A stretch of DNA of 64,000 nucleotides from Bacteroidaceae bacterium (GTDB lineage Bacteria > Bacteroidota > Bacteroidia > Bacteroidales > Bacteroidaceae), in NCBI GenBank assembly GCA_017619585.1, contig JAFZSA010000042.1, positions 62,001 to 126,000 of the forward strand. Direction: 5' to 3'. How positions within the stretch are numbered: the first letter of the stretch is position 1; every line of letters starts with the position of its first letter. The notes under the pieces are model-generated. The model ran no database searches, was not told where the DNA came from, and saw nothing but the letters and a program-made list of their open reading frames with translations. Position numbers and translations under genes: made by a program. This document shows, in pieces, positions 15,233-24,642 of the stretch.

Positions 15233-16231
15233 ATGAAGTACGTTGGTATACATACACAGCAGGCCAGTAATAATTTCAAGAGCCTGCTGTTGCTCATACT
15301 CTTTCCCTGTATCCTCTTGGGGATGGTCTATCTCTTTCTGGTAATCCTCAATTATTGGGGTGTTTCTGATCCGTATTATGGACAGGTTACCCGTGTGGAT
15401 TGGGATTACGTGAACTACGAGATGATGAGCATCCTGCCCTGGGTGGTGGGCATTGTAGGTGTGTGGTTTGCCATCGCATACTTCACCAATACGGCAATGA
15501 TACGTCGTGCCACAGGTGCACGACCCCTTGAGCGTAGGGAGAATCCTCGCGTATATAATATAGTAGAGAATCTCACCATGTCTTGTGGCATGCCAATGCC
15601 CAAGATAAATGTCATTGATGACCCTCAACTGAATGCCTTTGCCAGCGGAATAGATAACAACAGCTATACTGTAACTGTAACCACAGGTATTTGTAACCGT
15701 CTGAATGATGAGGAATTGGCAGGCGTGATAGCACACGAGTTGACGCACATCCGTAATCGTGATACCCGTCTGCTCATTGTCAGCATCATCTTTGTCGGTA
15801 TCATGAGTACCATCATGACATTGGCAGTCCGCATTATGTGGAATACCTTCTTGTTTGGTGGCGACAGGCGAAGGAGCAGTAACAACAAGAATGGTGGAGC
15901 CTCCATCATGTTGGTCATGCTTGTTGCCTTTGTCTTATCAGCCATCGGATATGTATTCACGTTACTTACCCGTTTTGCTATCAGCAGGAAACGCGAATAT
16001 ATGGCAGATGCCGGAGGTGCCGAGCTAACAGGTAATCCTTTGGCTTTAGCTTCTGCTTTGCGTAAGATAAGTTATGACCCTGGTTTGGGAGATACGGACC
16101 GCGAGGATGTAGCTCAGCTCTTTATCATTCGACCGCCTGAATTCAAGAGTAGTTTCACCTCCATGGTCAGCAACCTCTTCAGTACGCATCCAAGCACAGA
16201 AAGCAGAATAGCCTACCTTGAACAATTCTAA
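15233..16231 (+). CDS. M48-family membrane zinc metalloprotease (HtpX-like)
   Basis: A 332-residue integral membrane protease. Two transmembrane helices lie near 19-40 and 70-88. The zinc motif HELTH is at 168-172, with the catalytic Glu at 169. A further hydrophobic segment is near 225-250, and the third zinc ligand lies in the EYMADAGGAEL block near 250. The C-terminal LFSTHPSTESRIAYLEQF is the usual M48B end. It probably degrades misfolded membrane proteins. It is translated with the upstream lemA. HtpX itself is slightly shorter, so I give the family rather than a symbol. Confidence 0.93.
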   Translation: MKYVGIHTQQASNNFKSLLLLILFPCILLGMVYLFLVILNYWGVSDPYYGQVTRVDWDYVNYEMMSILPWVVGIVGVWFAIAYFTNTAMIRRATGARPLERRENPRVYNIVENLTMSCGMPMPKINVIDDPQLNAFASGIDNNSYTVTVTTGICNRLNDEELAGVIAHELTHIRNRDTRLLIVSIIFVGIMSTIMTLAVRIMWNTFLFGGDRRRSSNNKNGGASIMLVMLVAFVLSAIGYVFTLLTRFAISRKREYMADAGGAELTGNPLALASALRKISYDPGLGDTDREDVAQLFIIRPPEFKSSFTSMVSNLFSTHPSTESRIAYLEQF

Positions 16232-16275
16232 CCCTGAAAACACAAAACCTTTGAAGAAACAACTTAAATCTATAA

Positions 16276-18363
16276 TTGATGAAAAAAATACTACTACAGT
16301 TAAGCTTTGTGCTTCTGGTTTTCTGTTCGGCATATGCTCAGGAGCTGTCGGTTTGTTCCTACAACCTAAGGAACAAGAATAGCAGCGACACAAACGCCGG
16401 TAACGGATGGGCCACTAGGCGTACATACCTTATTAATCTTGTCAACTTCCAGCAGCCTGACTTGCTTGGCGTTCAGGAAGCTATCTCTTCTCAGATGACC
16501 GATATGCGTAATGGGCTAAGCGCTTATGGTTCTATCGGTGTTGGCAGAACAGATGGTGTCAATAGCGGTGAGTTTTCTGCTATTTTCTATCGAAAGGAGA
16601 CTCTGGTGCTTCTTGACAATGGCGACTTCTGGTTGAGCGACACTCCCTACAAACCCTCTAAAGGATTTCCAAGTAAAGGAGGCAGCACCTCGTACTACCG
16701 AATTTGTACATGGGGTAAGTTCTTCCACAAGCCCACGGGTACGGTCATCTATTATTTCAATACCCATCTGGACCTTGACGAGACAAACCGTCAGCAGTCA
16801 TACTATCTCATAAAGCAGAAGATTGAGGAGATTGCAAGCAAGACAGCTCCTGTAATTATATCGGGCGACTATAATGCTGTGCAGACAGGCGATGCATATA
16901 AACTGTTCTACAACTCAGGATTTCTATATGACTGCTATGTCCGTGCCAAACAGAAATTCATTACCAATGGCACTTGTCCCGGTTTCAATGCTAATGGCTA
17001 TAGTACAGTCAGTGGCGAGTTAAGACGTATCGACCACATCTTTGTCACCCGCGCCTTCAATATCGATCATTATGCTGTGTTTAATCCATGTTACTATTCT
17101 GAAAGCGGTTCTGTCGACTATCATCTAAGGGCCTATTCAGACCATAGCCCTGTGTTTGCCAAGCTTTCCATTAGGAATCCGGAGATGGCTGAGCTTCCTA
17201 CAACTCCTCCACCATCAGTCAATGGTGTTTACCAACTTTCTACTCCAGAGCATTTGCTGGTTTTCTCTTACATCGTAAATGGTAAGGCTGGTTTTTCACA
17301 GAATGCAGCTGCCAAGGCTGTTCTGCTGAATGACATTGATATGAAAAATGTAAACGGTTGGCTGCCTATTGGAACGGAGAGCAAGCCCTATACAGGCACG
17401 TTCGACGGTCAGGGATATGCCATTCAGAACCTTACCGTCAAGACGGGCAAGTCGTACTCCGGCCTGTTCGGAAAGACGTCAGGTGCTACCATCCGGGATT
17501 TCCAGCTCAGCGGTTCTCTTACTGTTGCAGAATGGACCAGCGAACATGGCGCTATAGGATATGCTGATGCTTCCACCATCACGGACGTTCATTCTGCCTT
17601 GAACATCACTTCAAGCAAGGCTAATAATGACACAAGGCACCTGGGGGGAATTGCCGGCACAATTGCAGCCAGCTCTACCATCAGCCGTTGCTCATATACA
17701 GGTACACTCTCTGATGCTGGCACTAATACTGTTGGTGGCATTGTGGGTTATGCTGATGGTACTAACAATAGAATCTCCAATTCTATCAACTACGGTTCTG
17801 TCAAGTCGAAGGGCAGTGAGACAAACACAGGTGGCATCTTGGGTTATGTAAATTATGCGGGCTTCAAGGTTTCCAATTGTGTCAATGTGGGTACAGTAAG
17901 TGGTAACGAATCTTATGCCGGTCAGATTATGGGCCGTCAGGTAAAGGCTATGTCCACTCTTCCTACTGATCTCTATTACCTGGACGGTCAGACGTTGAAA
18001 GCCTTCGGTACAGAAACAGAGACATCTTCTGCTACTGGTGCCACAGCCGTTACTGCTGAGCAGTTGGCAAGTGGTGAGGTTTGCTACAAGTTGAACGGAG
18101 ACCAGTCTGTGATTAACTGGTATCAGACACTCCCCAGTTCAGATGTAACGATCCTGGCAGATCCTTATCCCATGCTTCAGACAAGTCACCAACGTGTTTG
18201 GTGTTATGATGGTGTGTACTCCAACGATAGTCCTAATGGTATTAACAGCCTCACCCCAACCTTCTCCAGAGGCGAGGGAACCATTTATAACTTGGCTGGA
18301 CAGCGTCTGAGCAGGATGCATAAGGGTATCAACATTATTAACGGGAAGAAAATTATTAAGTAG
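16276..18363 (+). CDS. Secreted endonuclease/exonuclease/phosphatase-fold protein with GLUG repeats and T9SS tail
   Basis: A 695-residue exported protein. Signal peptide 1-21 (FCSAYAQ). Residues about 25-300 form an EEP domain: SYNLRN (metal Asn), GVQEA (metal Glu), YFNTHLDLDE, ISGDYNAVQ (the GDxN motif) and a final YSDHSPVFA (catalytic SDH). All catalytic elements are present, so it should be an active phosphodiesterase, possibly a DNase. From about 320 a GLUG region follows, then a T9SS tail (IYNLAGQRLS ... KGINIINGKKIIK). A copy of the GC-rich palindrome family lies in frame just before the tail and encodes SLTPTFSRGEG. Confidence 0.88.
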   Translation: MMKKILLQLSFVLLVFCSAYAQELSVCSYNLRNKNSSDTNAGNGWATRRTYLINLVNFQQPDLLGVQEAISSQMTDMRNGLSAYGSIGVGRTDGVNSGEFSAIFYRKETLVLLDNGDFWLSDTPYKPSKGFPSKGGSTSYYRICTWGKFFHKPTGTVIYYFNTHLDLDETNRQQSYYLIKQKIEEIASKTAPVIISGDYNAVQTGDAYKLFYNSGFLYDCYVRAKQKFITNGTCPGFNANGYSTVSGELRRIDHIFVTRAFNIDHYAVFNPCYYSESGSVDYHLRAYSDHSPVFAKLSIRNPEMAELPTTPPPSVNGVYQLSTPEHLLVFSYIVNGKAGFSQNAAAKAVLLNDIDMKNVNGWLPIGTESKPYTGTFDGQGYAIQNLTVKTGKSYSGLFGKTSGATIRDFQLSGSLTVAEWTSEHGAIGYADASTITDVHSALNITSSKANNDTRHLGGIAGTIAASSTISRCSYTGTLSDAGTNTVGGIVGYADGTNNRISNSINYGSVKSKGSETNTGGILGYVNYAGFKVSNCVNVGTVSGNESYAGQIMGRQVKAMSTLPTDLYYLDGQTLKAFGTETETSSATGATAVTAEQLASGEVCYKLNGDQSVINWYQTLPSSDVTILADPYPMLQTSHQRVWCYDGVYSNDSPNGINSLTPTFSRGEGTIYNLAGQRLSRMHKGINIINGKKIIK

Positions 18364-18365
18364 CT

Positions 18366-19157
18366 ATGAGAAAGACATTAACAATTATCATATTATTTCT
18401 GATGACGTATTGCGCATACGCCCAGAACCTTTATATTGGCAGTTTCTACGTAACATCAGCAGATGAAGAGAAACTTTATGGCGATGGTGGTGACAAGTGG
18501 ACAAATCGTATGACTCCTATCTGTGATTTGTTCAACTATGAGCAGCCTGATGTTCTGGGACTGCAGTCTTTTACAGAATCCCAGCTTTCGCAAATTACCA
18601 GGCGCATGACAGGCTACAGTGTTGCAGGAGATATCCTTTACAAAAGTTCTCTTCAGCTGGATTCATGTGGTACAGTCAGCGAAATGCCGGAGGGCAGTAT
18701 ATGTTCATGGGTAAGATTGCAGAAAGACGATAAGGCTTTCTATGTCTTCAATATCTGCTTCTCTACTGAACTTTCTGTTTCTGTTTCATCAGCATCGCGT
18801 GTTCGCACAGCTATTACTGAGATTAATCCTGATAATCTGCCCTGCTTCGTAGTCGGATATCTTGGCGTCAGCGAATCCAAGGCGCCATATAGCAGATTTA
18901 CAGTCAAGTTTAATGATTGCTTCAAGCAGGCTCCCGTTGTCAGTGCCGAATACGGAACGATAAACAACTTTGATCTTGAAGCTAATCATGGTACAGACCG
19001 ATTCGACTTTGTATTTGCTTCTAAGAATAATGTTACCGTCAAGGCCTACGGACAGCTTCAGAGTGCCTATTTCACTCAGGAGTCTGGTGGTGGTTATAAG
19101 CGTCGTCTTCTTTCTACGCACTTCCCCGTTATGGCCAAGGTTTCGCTCTCTAAATGA
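18366..19157 (+). CDS. Secreted EEP-fold protein, probably catalytically degenerate
   Basis: A 263-residue protein, two bases after the preceding gene and evidently its shortened paralogue. The signal peptide ends near 20 (YCAYAQ). The fold landmarks are kept (FNYEQPDVLGLQ, DRFDFVFAS, LLSTHFPVMAKVSL). The GDYN motif is replaced by VGYLGVSES, the metal Glu by a Gln (GLQSF), and SDHSP by STHFP. It therefore lacks key catalytic residues and may be a binding protein or a decaying duplicate. It has no GLUG domain and no T9SS tail. Confidence 0.75.
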   Translation: MRKTLTIIILFLMTYCAYAQNLYIGSFYVTSADEEKLYGDGGDKWTNRMTPICDLFNYEQPDVLGLQSFTESQLSQITRRMTGYSVAGDILYKSSLQLDSCGTVSEMPEGSICSWVRLQKDDKAFYVFNICFSTELSVSVSSASRVRTAITEINPDNLPCFVVGYLGVSESKAPYSRFTVKFNDCFKQAPVVSAEYGTINNFDLEANHGTDRFDFVFASKNNVTVKAYGQLQSAYFTQESGGGYKRRLLSTHFPVMAKVSLSK

Positions 19158-19205
19158 TTCAAAAAAGAGCATAAGTTGGTGTAAATTAATGAATTTGTTC
19201 GCATA

Positions 19206-19241
19206 AAAGGGGATTTGCTTCGATTTTGGCAAATCCCCTTT
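19206..19241. terminator. Hairpin after the EEP gene pair
   Basis: AAAGGGGATTTG and CAAATCCCCTTT form a perfect 12-bp stem. No clear T run follows. Confidence 0.65.
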
Positions 19242-19347
19242 GCGGATATTTACAGTCTGACATTTCTTCCCAATACAATCTTGTCAATTCTGGAAAAATG
19301 AGGTAAGAAAATGTTTTAAAGTTAATATATAATGTAAAAAAAATATA

Positions 19348-19355
19348 TACATTTG
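19348..19355 (+). promoter_or_regulatory. -7 box upstream of the 1231-residue protein gene
   Basis: TACATTTG matches TAnnTTTG and lies about 55 nt before the ATG. The -33 element is poor. Confidence 0.5.
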
Positions 19356-19410
19356 CGTACTCAAATACGTAACCAAATGAATATTTTATATTAACTTTAA
19401 CAACATCATT

Positions 19411-22400
19411 ATGCGTAAATTTTTACTCTCAATGGCAGCAGTGTTGATGTCACTTGCTGTAAGTGCTCAGGATGGAATTACCGCCGTGGGTGCTAACATT
19501 GCCATTCTTCCTTCGGCGCGATGGAGCAAAGCTCCATATAAGGCCAAGGTTCTTGTTGTAAATCCTGATTATGACTATGGATCGGATTGGAGCGACAAGA
19601 ATGGAAATTACAATTTGATCCTCTTGGAGGACGGTCCTGCCAAGGATGCCAACGGAAAAGCATGGTACGAGATTGGCTATGACGAGACAACTCTTACAGA
19701 AGATGAATTTGACTGTACAGAGGATGGCTTCTTTAGGTGGACAGAGCAGACAGCTCCTTTTAGTAGCGATGAGACATGGAATGGAATGAAGTCGTTCCAG
19801 TGGACTGGCAATAGTAAGATTGCTGACATTTATATCCGTCGTACATTCAGCACAAACAGACTGCTTTCCGGTGATGTTTATCTGGCTTGTGGTCACGATG
19901 ACGCTCCTTGTGAATATTATCTGAATGGTCAGCTTATCTTCTCAAAGACCGGATATGAGATTGATCATTATGAGTATATCTATGCTACAGATGATGAAGG
20001 TAAGGAAACAGACGAAATCTTAGACAGTATTCCCCGTTATAAGCAAGGTTGGAACAATGATGAGGTTTATAAACTGACAGACGAGCAGAAGAAGTTAATC
20101 CTCCTTGATGGTCAGGAGAATCTGTTGGCTGTTCGTGTTCATCAGAACTGGGGTGGTGCTTTTGCCGACTGTGGTCTCTACACATTAGTAGAGGGAGGTC
20201 TGGCAATGGGTTATGTTGAACCATGGGAGGGTAAGGTACTCTTCAATAATGTTGGTGGTTACAACTTTGACGGTAAGTCACCCAGTAACAATCCCAAGCA
20301 TCCCTGGTCTGCACTCTATGAGGCTCAGGAAGGTGATGAATATACCTTTACTATGCCAGGTGCCAGCAATGTTGAAGATAATGATTGCGAATGGAAGGAA
20401 CAACTTCACTTCAAGACCCCCATACCATTGGAAGAAAGTGTGTTCTATACTGTTAAGTTTACCTTGACTGCTTCTTGCCCTTATTCTTCTGTCCGCATTA
20501 AGATTTGCGACAATGATAATGACGAAGAAGATGCAACAGCATACGATGATGTTGAGGAAATACTGGAGGGTACACCTTTGGAATTCGAGACAGAGATTGC
20601 TGGAAAGGATGCTATCCATAACCTGAAGCTTGTCTTTGACTTTGGCGGAGGTGAAGAGAATTCTACCATCAAGATTAGTAATCTGTCTATCAAGGACGAT
20701 GACGGCAATGAACTCTGGGTAGGAACTCATTACTTCAACTACTTCCATATGTGCAAGCGTGTCACCAAGTACTATGTTTGGGACCAGTCACTTAAAAACG
20801 GTGAGGGCGACTACAGAGAAGCCAAAACTGATGAGGAGAAAGAGAATCCTGACGACATAAAGATTGTCTACGAGGAAGCCGATGCTCCTGAGGTGACAGG
20901 TCGTGTAGAGACTCTGGCATGGACACTGCCTGACTTCGATGACTCTATGTGGGACAGCCAGATGATGCCTGTTGGTAATAAGGATTATATGGCCGAAGTA
21001 CAGACCGTTTGGCCAGGTGGTGATAATACCAACTACTGGATCCGTCGTAACTTCGAGCTCGACAGAATTAATGATCGTCTTTCTTACGCCCTGAACGTTT
21101 GTCACGATGACGTTTATGAGACCTATGTAAACGGTCACTTGTTGCAGAAGAATGTTGGTTGGACCAACGGCAAGAACCCTGTTCAGGTTCATATTCCTGC
21201 CAGATACCTCAATGTAGGTAAGAACGTTATTGCCACTTACATCCAGCAGAACTGGGGTGGTAAGTTCTATGACTGTGGTATCAACGTAGAAGAAGTTAAC
21301 TACGATGAGAGTGTTAAGCAGTTCAATGAAGCTATAGCTTACGCTCAGACAGATACATTGTTGACAAACAAGATGCATAGTAATGTTCAGGCTCTTATAG
21401 ACCAGGCTTATAAAGACTTCGATGAGAACAAGAATGACCCTGCCGAGATTAAGAACTTTGCCAGAGAGTTGGTATCTAATGCAAATGCTATCTTCGCTTA
21501 TAGTTCAAGCGTTAAGCTTTTCAAGGACACTTGGGATATTTGCCGCAAGATGAAGGATACTGGCTACTGGGGCACTGCTCTTACTGATGCTACTGCTGCT
21601 CTGGATACTTGTGCCACATCTGGCGACCTCAACAAATATCTTGAACCTCTGCGTAATGCCCGTAAGGCAACCGCCATGGAGCGTCGTACCGAGAAGTTTG
21701 TAGGTTGCACACCTCAGGTTCTTTCACAGGAATGGATTGGCATTGAAGAAGATGAAGATTTCAAGCCTACCCCCAGATATTATATATATAATGTAGGTGC
21801 CAAGCAGTTCCTCTGTGGTGGTGAAGACTGGGGTACACACCTTGCTCTTGCCTATGCCTCTAACCCAATGATGCTTGTTCAGGCTATGAAGGATGTTGTT
21901 GACGAGGATGGTCTGCCTACTGGTGATGAAGAAGCTGTCGAGGGCGCATTCCTCCTTGAGACCTTCCGTCCTAACGGTGAAATCGGTTCTATGGATTTCA
22001 TGGGCTGGAACGGTTATGTTGACTGTGCACCCAATAATTCTTGGGAACTTATCCCCGTTGAGGGCAAACCTAATGTATATAACATTGCCCAGTATGGTCA
22101 GACCTTCAGTGATGCAGACACTACCTGCTACAACGGTACCATCTTCAATCCTGGTGGAAAGAAACTGCTGGGTCTGCGTAGCGGCGACAATAAGTACGCC
22201 CCCTCTTACTATGTAGTTGATACAGACCTGCATTCTCCCGAATTGGAGACCAACCAGTGGATGTTTATTTCTCGTGAGGAAATGTTAGGCTTTATCTCTT
22301 CTGCAACTGAGGATAATCCTGCAGACCTAACCTTCCTTATTAAGAATCCCGGATATGATCAGCGTCTTACCGATAGTGAATGGAATTTCACGGGTGGTAG

Positions 22401-23106
22401 TATCCTTGGTCGTGGGTCTAACTTACCCAACTTTGTATTGGAGTCTTATGACCAGGTGTTCTTCCAGAATTATACGGATCTTTGGCCATATGAAGAAGAC
22501 CGTGCACTGCCTGCAGGTACCTACAAGTTGATGGTTCAGGGTTACTATCGTGATGGTATAGAGCAGGCTCATGTAGAGAAGGTTCTCAAGCACGAGGCTG
22601 CTGCTCAGCGCGCCTTTATTTTCGCAGGTGCTCAATTCTATGGCGAGGAAGATCTTTCCTCAACGGATACTATTCCTCTTATGTCCATTCACATGGAGGC
22701 TAATAAGGTGCCTGGTATAGGTTATACCTATGGTGGCATGACTATGCCTGGTACATATAGTGGTCAGCCAATGAATGCTACACAGCAGGCAGCTACTGAG
22801 TACTTCCCCTGTGGTCTTTATTGGAACGAGCTTACCTTCATTATCCCCGAGGAAGAGGCTGGCCATCTGTGTATCGGTATCTGTAAGCCAACCGATGCTG
22901 AACTTGCAGGAAAGGGCGACTGGATTGTAATGGACAACTGGCGTCTCAAGTATTGCGGTAGCAATGCTGATCCTGACGGAATCAATGATGTTATCAAGAC
23001 TCCTTCTCAGGCTTCAAAGGAGATCTTCAACCTCTCTGGTCAGAAGTTGAAGAAGGCCCAGAAGGGTATCAACATTGTCAATGGCAAAAAGTATGTAGTT
23101 AAGTGA
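19411..23106 (+). CDS. Large secreted protein with two repeated sugar-binding-like domains and T9SS tail
   Basis: A 1231-residue exported protein; signal peptide 1-19 (LMSLAVSAQ). Two galactose-binding-like sandwiches repeat: about 120-260 (IYIRRTF ... CGHDDAPCEYYLNGQ ... LLAVRVHQNWGGAFADCGLY) and about 530-630 (YWIRRNF ... VCHDDVYETYVNGH ... VIATYIQQNWGGKFYDCGINV). The NWGGxFxDCG motif is shared. A CBM-like sandwich lies between them. A helical linker (about 640-760) and further beta-rich domains follow, then the T9SS tail (IFNLSGQKLKK ... GINIVNGKKYVVK). Such domains occur as accessory parts of glycan-active enzymes, but I see no catalytic domain. It may be a surface adhesin or glycan binder. 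Confidence 0.8.
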   Translation: MRKFLLSMAAVLMSLAVSAQDGITAVGANIAILPSARWSKAPYKAKVLVVNPDYDYGSDWSDKNGNYNLILLEDGPAKDANGKAWYEIGYDETTLTEDEFDCTEDGFFRWTEQTAPFSSDETWNGMKSFQWTGNSKIADIYIRRTFSTNRLLSGDVYLACGHDDAPCEYYLNGQLIFSKTGYEIDHYEYIYATDDEGKETDEILDSIPRYKQGWNNDEVYKLTDEQKKLILLDGQENLLAVRVHQNWGGAFADCGLYTLVEGGLAMGYVEPWEGKVLFNNVGGYNFDGKSPSNNPKHPWSALYEAQEGDEYTFTMPGASNVEDNDCEWKEQLHFKTPIPLEESVFYTVKFTLTASCPYSSVRIKICDNDNDEEDATAYDDVEEILEGTPLEFETEIAGKDAIHNLKLVFDFGGGEENSTIKISNLSIKDDDGNELWVGTHYFNYFHMCKRVTKYYVWDQSLKNGEGDYREAKTDEEKENPDDIKIVYEEADAPEVTGRVETLAWTLPDFDDSMWDSQMMPVGNKDYMAEVQTVWPGGDNTNYWIRRNFELDRINDRLSYALNVCHDDVYETYVNGHLLQKNVGWTNGKNPVQVHIPARYLNVGKNVIATYIQQNWGGKFYDCGINVEEVNYDESVKQFNEAIAYAQTDTLLTNKMHSNVQALIDQAYKDFDENKNDPAEIKNFARELVSNANAIFAYSSSVKLFKDTWDICRKMKDTGYWGTALTDATAALDTCATSGDLNKYLEPLRNARKATAMERRTEKFVGCTPQVLSQEWIGIEEDEDFKPTPRYYIYNVGAKQFLCGGEDWGTHLALAYASNPMMLVQAMKDVVDEDGLPTGDEEAVEGAFLLETFRPNGEIGSMDFMGWNGYVDCAPNNSWELIPVEGKPNVYNIAQYGQTFSDADTTCYNGTIFNPGGKKLLGLRSGDNKYAPSYYVVDTDLHSPELETNQWMFISREEMLGFISSATEDNPADLTFLIKNPGYDQRLTDSEWNFTGGSILGRGSNLPNFVLESYDQVFFQNYTDLWPYEEDRALPAGTYKLMVQGYYRDGIEQAHVEKVLKHEAAAQRAFIFAGAQFYGEEDLSSTDTIPLMSIHMEANKVPGIGYTYGGMTMPGTYSGQPMNATQQAATEYFPCGLYWNELTFIIPEEEAGHLCIGICKPTDAELAGKGDWIVMDNWRLKYCGSNADPDGINDVIKTPSQASKEIFNLSGQKLKKAQKGINIVNGKKYVVK

Positions 23107-23117
23107 ATAAGTGTTTT

Positions 23118-23143
23118 CTCCTGTCCTTTCTAATGGACAGGAG
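23118..23143. terminator. Terminator hairpin
   Basis: CTCCTGTCC and GGACAGGAG form a perfect stem 11 nt after the stop codon. A T run follows shortly. Confidence 0.7.
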
Positions 23144-23182
23144 AGAACGTCCCCCTTTTTCTCAAAAGTAGGGGGATGAATA

Positions 23183-23222
23183 AATAAGGGAGCGCCTCCA
23201 ATCAGGAAGCGTTCCCTTATTT
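23183..23222. terminator. Second hairpin, AT-flanked
   Basis: AATAAGGGAGCGC pairs with GCGTTCCCTTATT, followed on the + strand by a T-rich stretch. It lies between convergent genes and probably serves both. Confidence 0.75.
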
Positions 23223-23280
23223 TATTTTTTAATGCAAAAAAAAATCCCCTCCTTAACAGGAGGGGTAAGGGGTAAAATTT

Positions 23281-23445
23281 TTACAGTGAAATTGCACCAC
23301 TTGGGCAAGCATCTGCACAAGTACCACACTCTGTGCACTGCTCGGGGTCAATTGAGTACTTGTCGCCTTCAGAGATAGCTCCTACGGGACATTCATCGAT
23401 ACATGTGCCGCATGCAACACAATCATCACCAATTACGTATGCCAT
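23281..23445 (-). CDS. 2[4Fe-4S] ferredoxin
   Basis: A 54-residue ferredoxin. Two CxxCxxCxxxCP motifs are complete: CVACGTCIDECP at 9-20 and CTECGTCADACP at 37-48. It is an 8-iron low-potential electron carrier of anaerobes, a likely partner for pyruvate:ferredoxin oxidoreductase or Rnf. The ATG at 23445 gives MAYVIGDDC, the standard start. It is monocistronic and converges on the large secreted-protein gene. A heptamer array lies upstream at about 23497-23523. Confidence 0.95.
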   Translation of the reverse strand: MAYVIGDDCVACGTCIDECPVGAISEGDKYSIDPEQCTECGTCADACPSGAISL

Positions 23446-23642
23446 AATCTTATAATTTATATTTGTTAAACGTTTCTTCCTTCAAATCTCAATTGAGAAT
23501 TATGAATTGAGAATGTGAATTAATGTAGGGGCAAAGGTAATTAATTTTAGTGATTCATACACTATGTTGGCTTTCTTTTTTTTACTTTATCATCAAAAAT
23601 AGTGATTTATGCAATAAAGCTCTATACTTTTACGTTATTTTC

Positions 23643-24359
23643 ATGATGAAAATACGTATTAGAGTTTTGGTTTTGGCGTTGATGGCGCTCTGCTGTGTCT
23701 GCGGAGCGGTGGCTCAGCCGCGTAAGGTAATGAACCGTCCTTATCTGGATCAGCGCAAGTTGCATTATGGCTTTCTCTTGGGTTTCCATTTGCAGGATCT
23801 GGAGTTGAGTAACAACGGGTATATAACTCCGGAAGGGGAGGAGTGGTATGCTGATGTTAACAATTATAACCCGGGATTCACCGTTGGTGTGCTGGGCGAA
23901 TTGCGTCTTAACAATCATTTTGCCTTGCGTTTTTCGCCAACCATACATTTTGGTCAGAAACATCTGGTGTTCCATGAACAGGTAACTCAGCGAGATACAA
24001 CGCAGAACATCAAGAGTTGCTACCTGTCACTGCCCATTGACGTTAAGTTTGCCGCTCCGCGTTACAACAATTTCCGACCCTATTTTATAGCCGGTCTTAA
24101 TCCTATGGTCGACCTTACGGCTCGTAAACACGGAGCACTCAGGCTAAAGCCCTTTGATTGCTATTTGGAAGTCGGAATGGGATGCGACATCTACCTGCCG
24201 TTCTTCAAGTTGAATCCTGAACTCAAGTTCTGTTTCGGTCTTATGGACATTATCCAGAAGAACCGTTCAGACCTAATAGACAATACCTTGCACAAGTTCA
24301 CCCAAAGTATAGATGGCGGACATTCCAAGATGATAGTCCTGACCTTATACTTTGAATAA
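23643..24359 (+). CDS. porT: PorT family outer-membrane beta-barrel protein
   Basis: A 238-residue exported protein. The signal peptide (MMKIRIRVLVLALMALCCVCGAVAQ, shown here only as a landmark ending near 25) is followed by LDQRKLHYGFLLGFH and alternating hydrophobic beta strands, including GVLGELRLNNHFALRF, CYLSLPIDVKFAAPR, PYFIAGLNPMVDL and CYLEVGMGCDIYLPFFK. PorT is needed for type IX secretion in Porphyromonas gingivalis. At least five proteins here carry T9SS tails, which fits. The frame runs upstream to 23550 but the double ATG at 23643/23646 starts a proper signal peptide. Confidence 0.85.
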   Translation: MMKIRIRVLVLALMALCCVCGAVAQPRKVMNRPYLDQRKLHYGFLLGFHLQDLELSNNGYITPEGEEWYADVNNYNPGFTVGVLGELRLNNHFALRFSPTIHFGQKHLVFHEQVTQRDTTQNIKSCYLSLPIDVKFAAPRYNNFRPYFIAGLNPMVDLTARKHGALRLKPFDCYLEVGMGCDIYLPFFKLNPELKFCFGLMDIIQKNRSDLIDNTLHKFTQSIDGGHSKMIVLTLYFE

Positions 24360-24363
24360 AAGA

Positions 24364-24380
24364 GTCCGAAGCCTTCGGAC
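24364..24380. terminator. Hairpin after porT
   Basis: GTCCGAA-gcc-TTCGGAC lies 5 nt after the stop. No T run follows. Confidence 0.5.
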
Positions 24381-24417
24381 AGACAGTAATCATTCATCGA
24401 ACCTTTCTGAGCGATAT

Positions 24418-24483
24418 GCCGTATTGCTGTTAGAGAAACGCCGTTTTGCTAATAGTGAAACGGCGTTTCTCTATTGTGGGAAT
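24418..24483. repeat. 22-bp-period array, three units
   Basis: Units start at 24418, 24440 and 24462. The first two read GCCGTnTTGCTnnTAGnGAAAC. The third folds back so that AGAGAAACGCCGTTT (24432-24446) and AAACGGCGTTTCTCT (24458-24472) form a perfect 15-bp stem. A similar three-unit array is at 43640-43705. Confidence 0.8.
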
Positions 24484-24582
24484 ACCCTAGTTGAAAAAGG
24501 TAACTTGTTATAAGAAAGCTTTCTACCAAAACATTGCCTTTTACGATAATTGTATAGTCGAAAATTTTATATCCGTGAATGA

Positions 24583-24613
24583 TTTGATAGGATATTGAAA
24601 ACACCTATATTTG
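24583..24613 (+). promoter_or_regulatory. Promoter of the AT-rich two-gene island
   Basis: TTTG (24583-24586), 19 nt, TATATTTG (24606-24613). It fixes the start of the next gene at 24643, since an upstream TTG at 24595 would precede transcription. Confidence 0.85.
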
Positions 24614-24642
24614 CAAACGAATTTACTCAAAATAGCGATACT

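Noticed and set aside
14669..15748. 359-codon open frame opposite lemA/M48
   Set aside because: Antisense shadow; the plus strand encodes two clear families and the antisense product has no recognisable feature.
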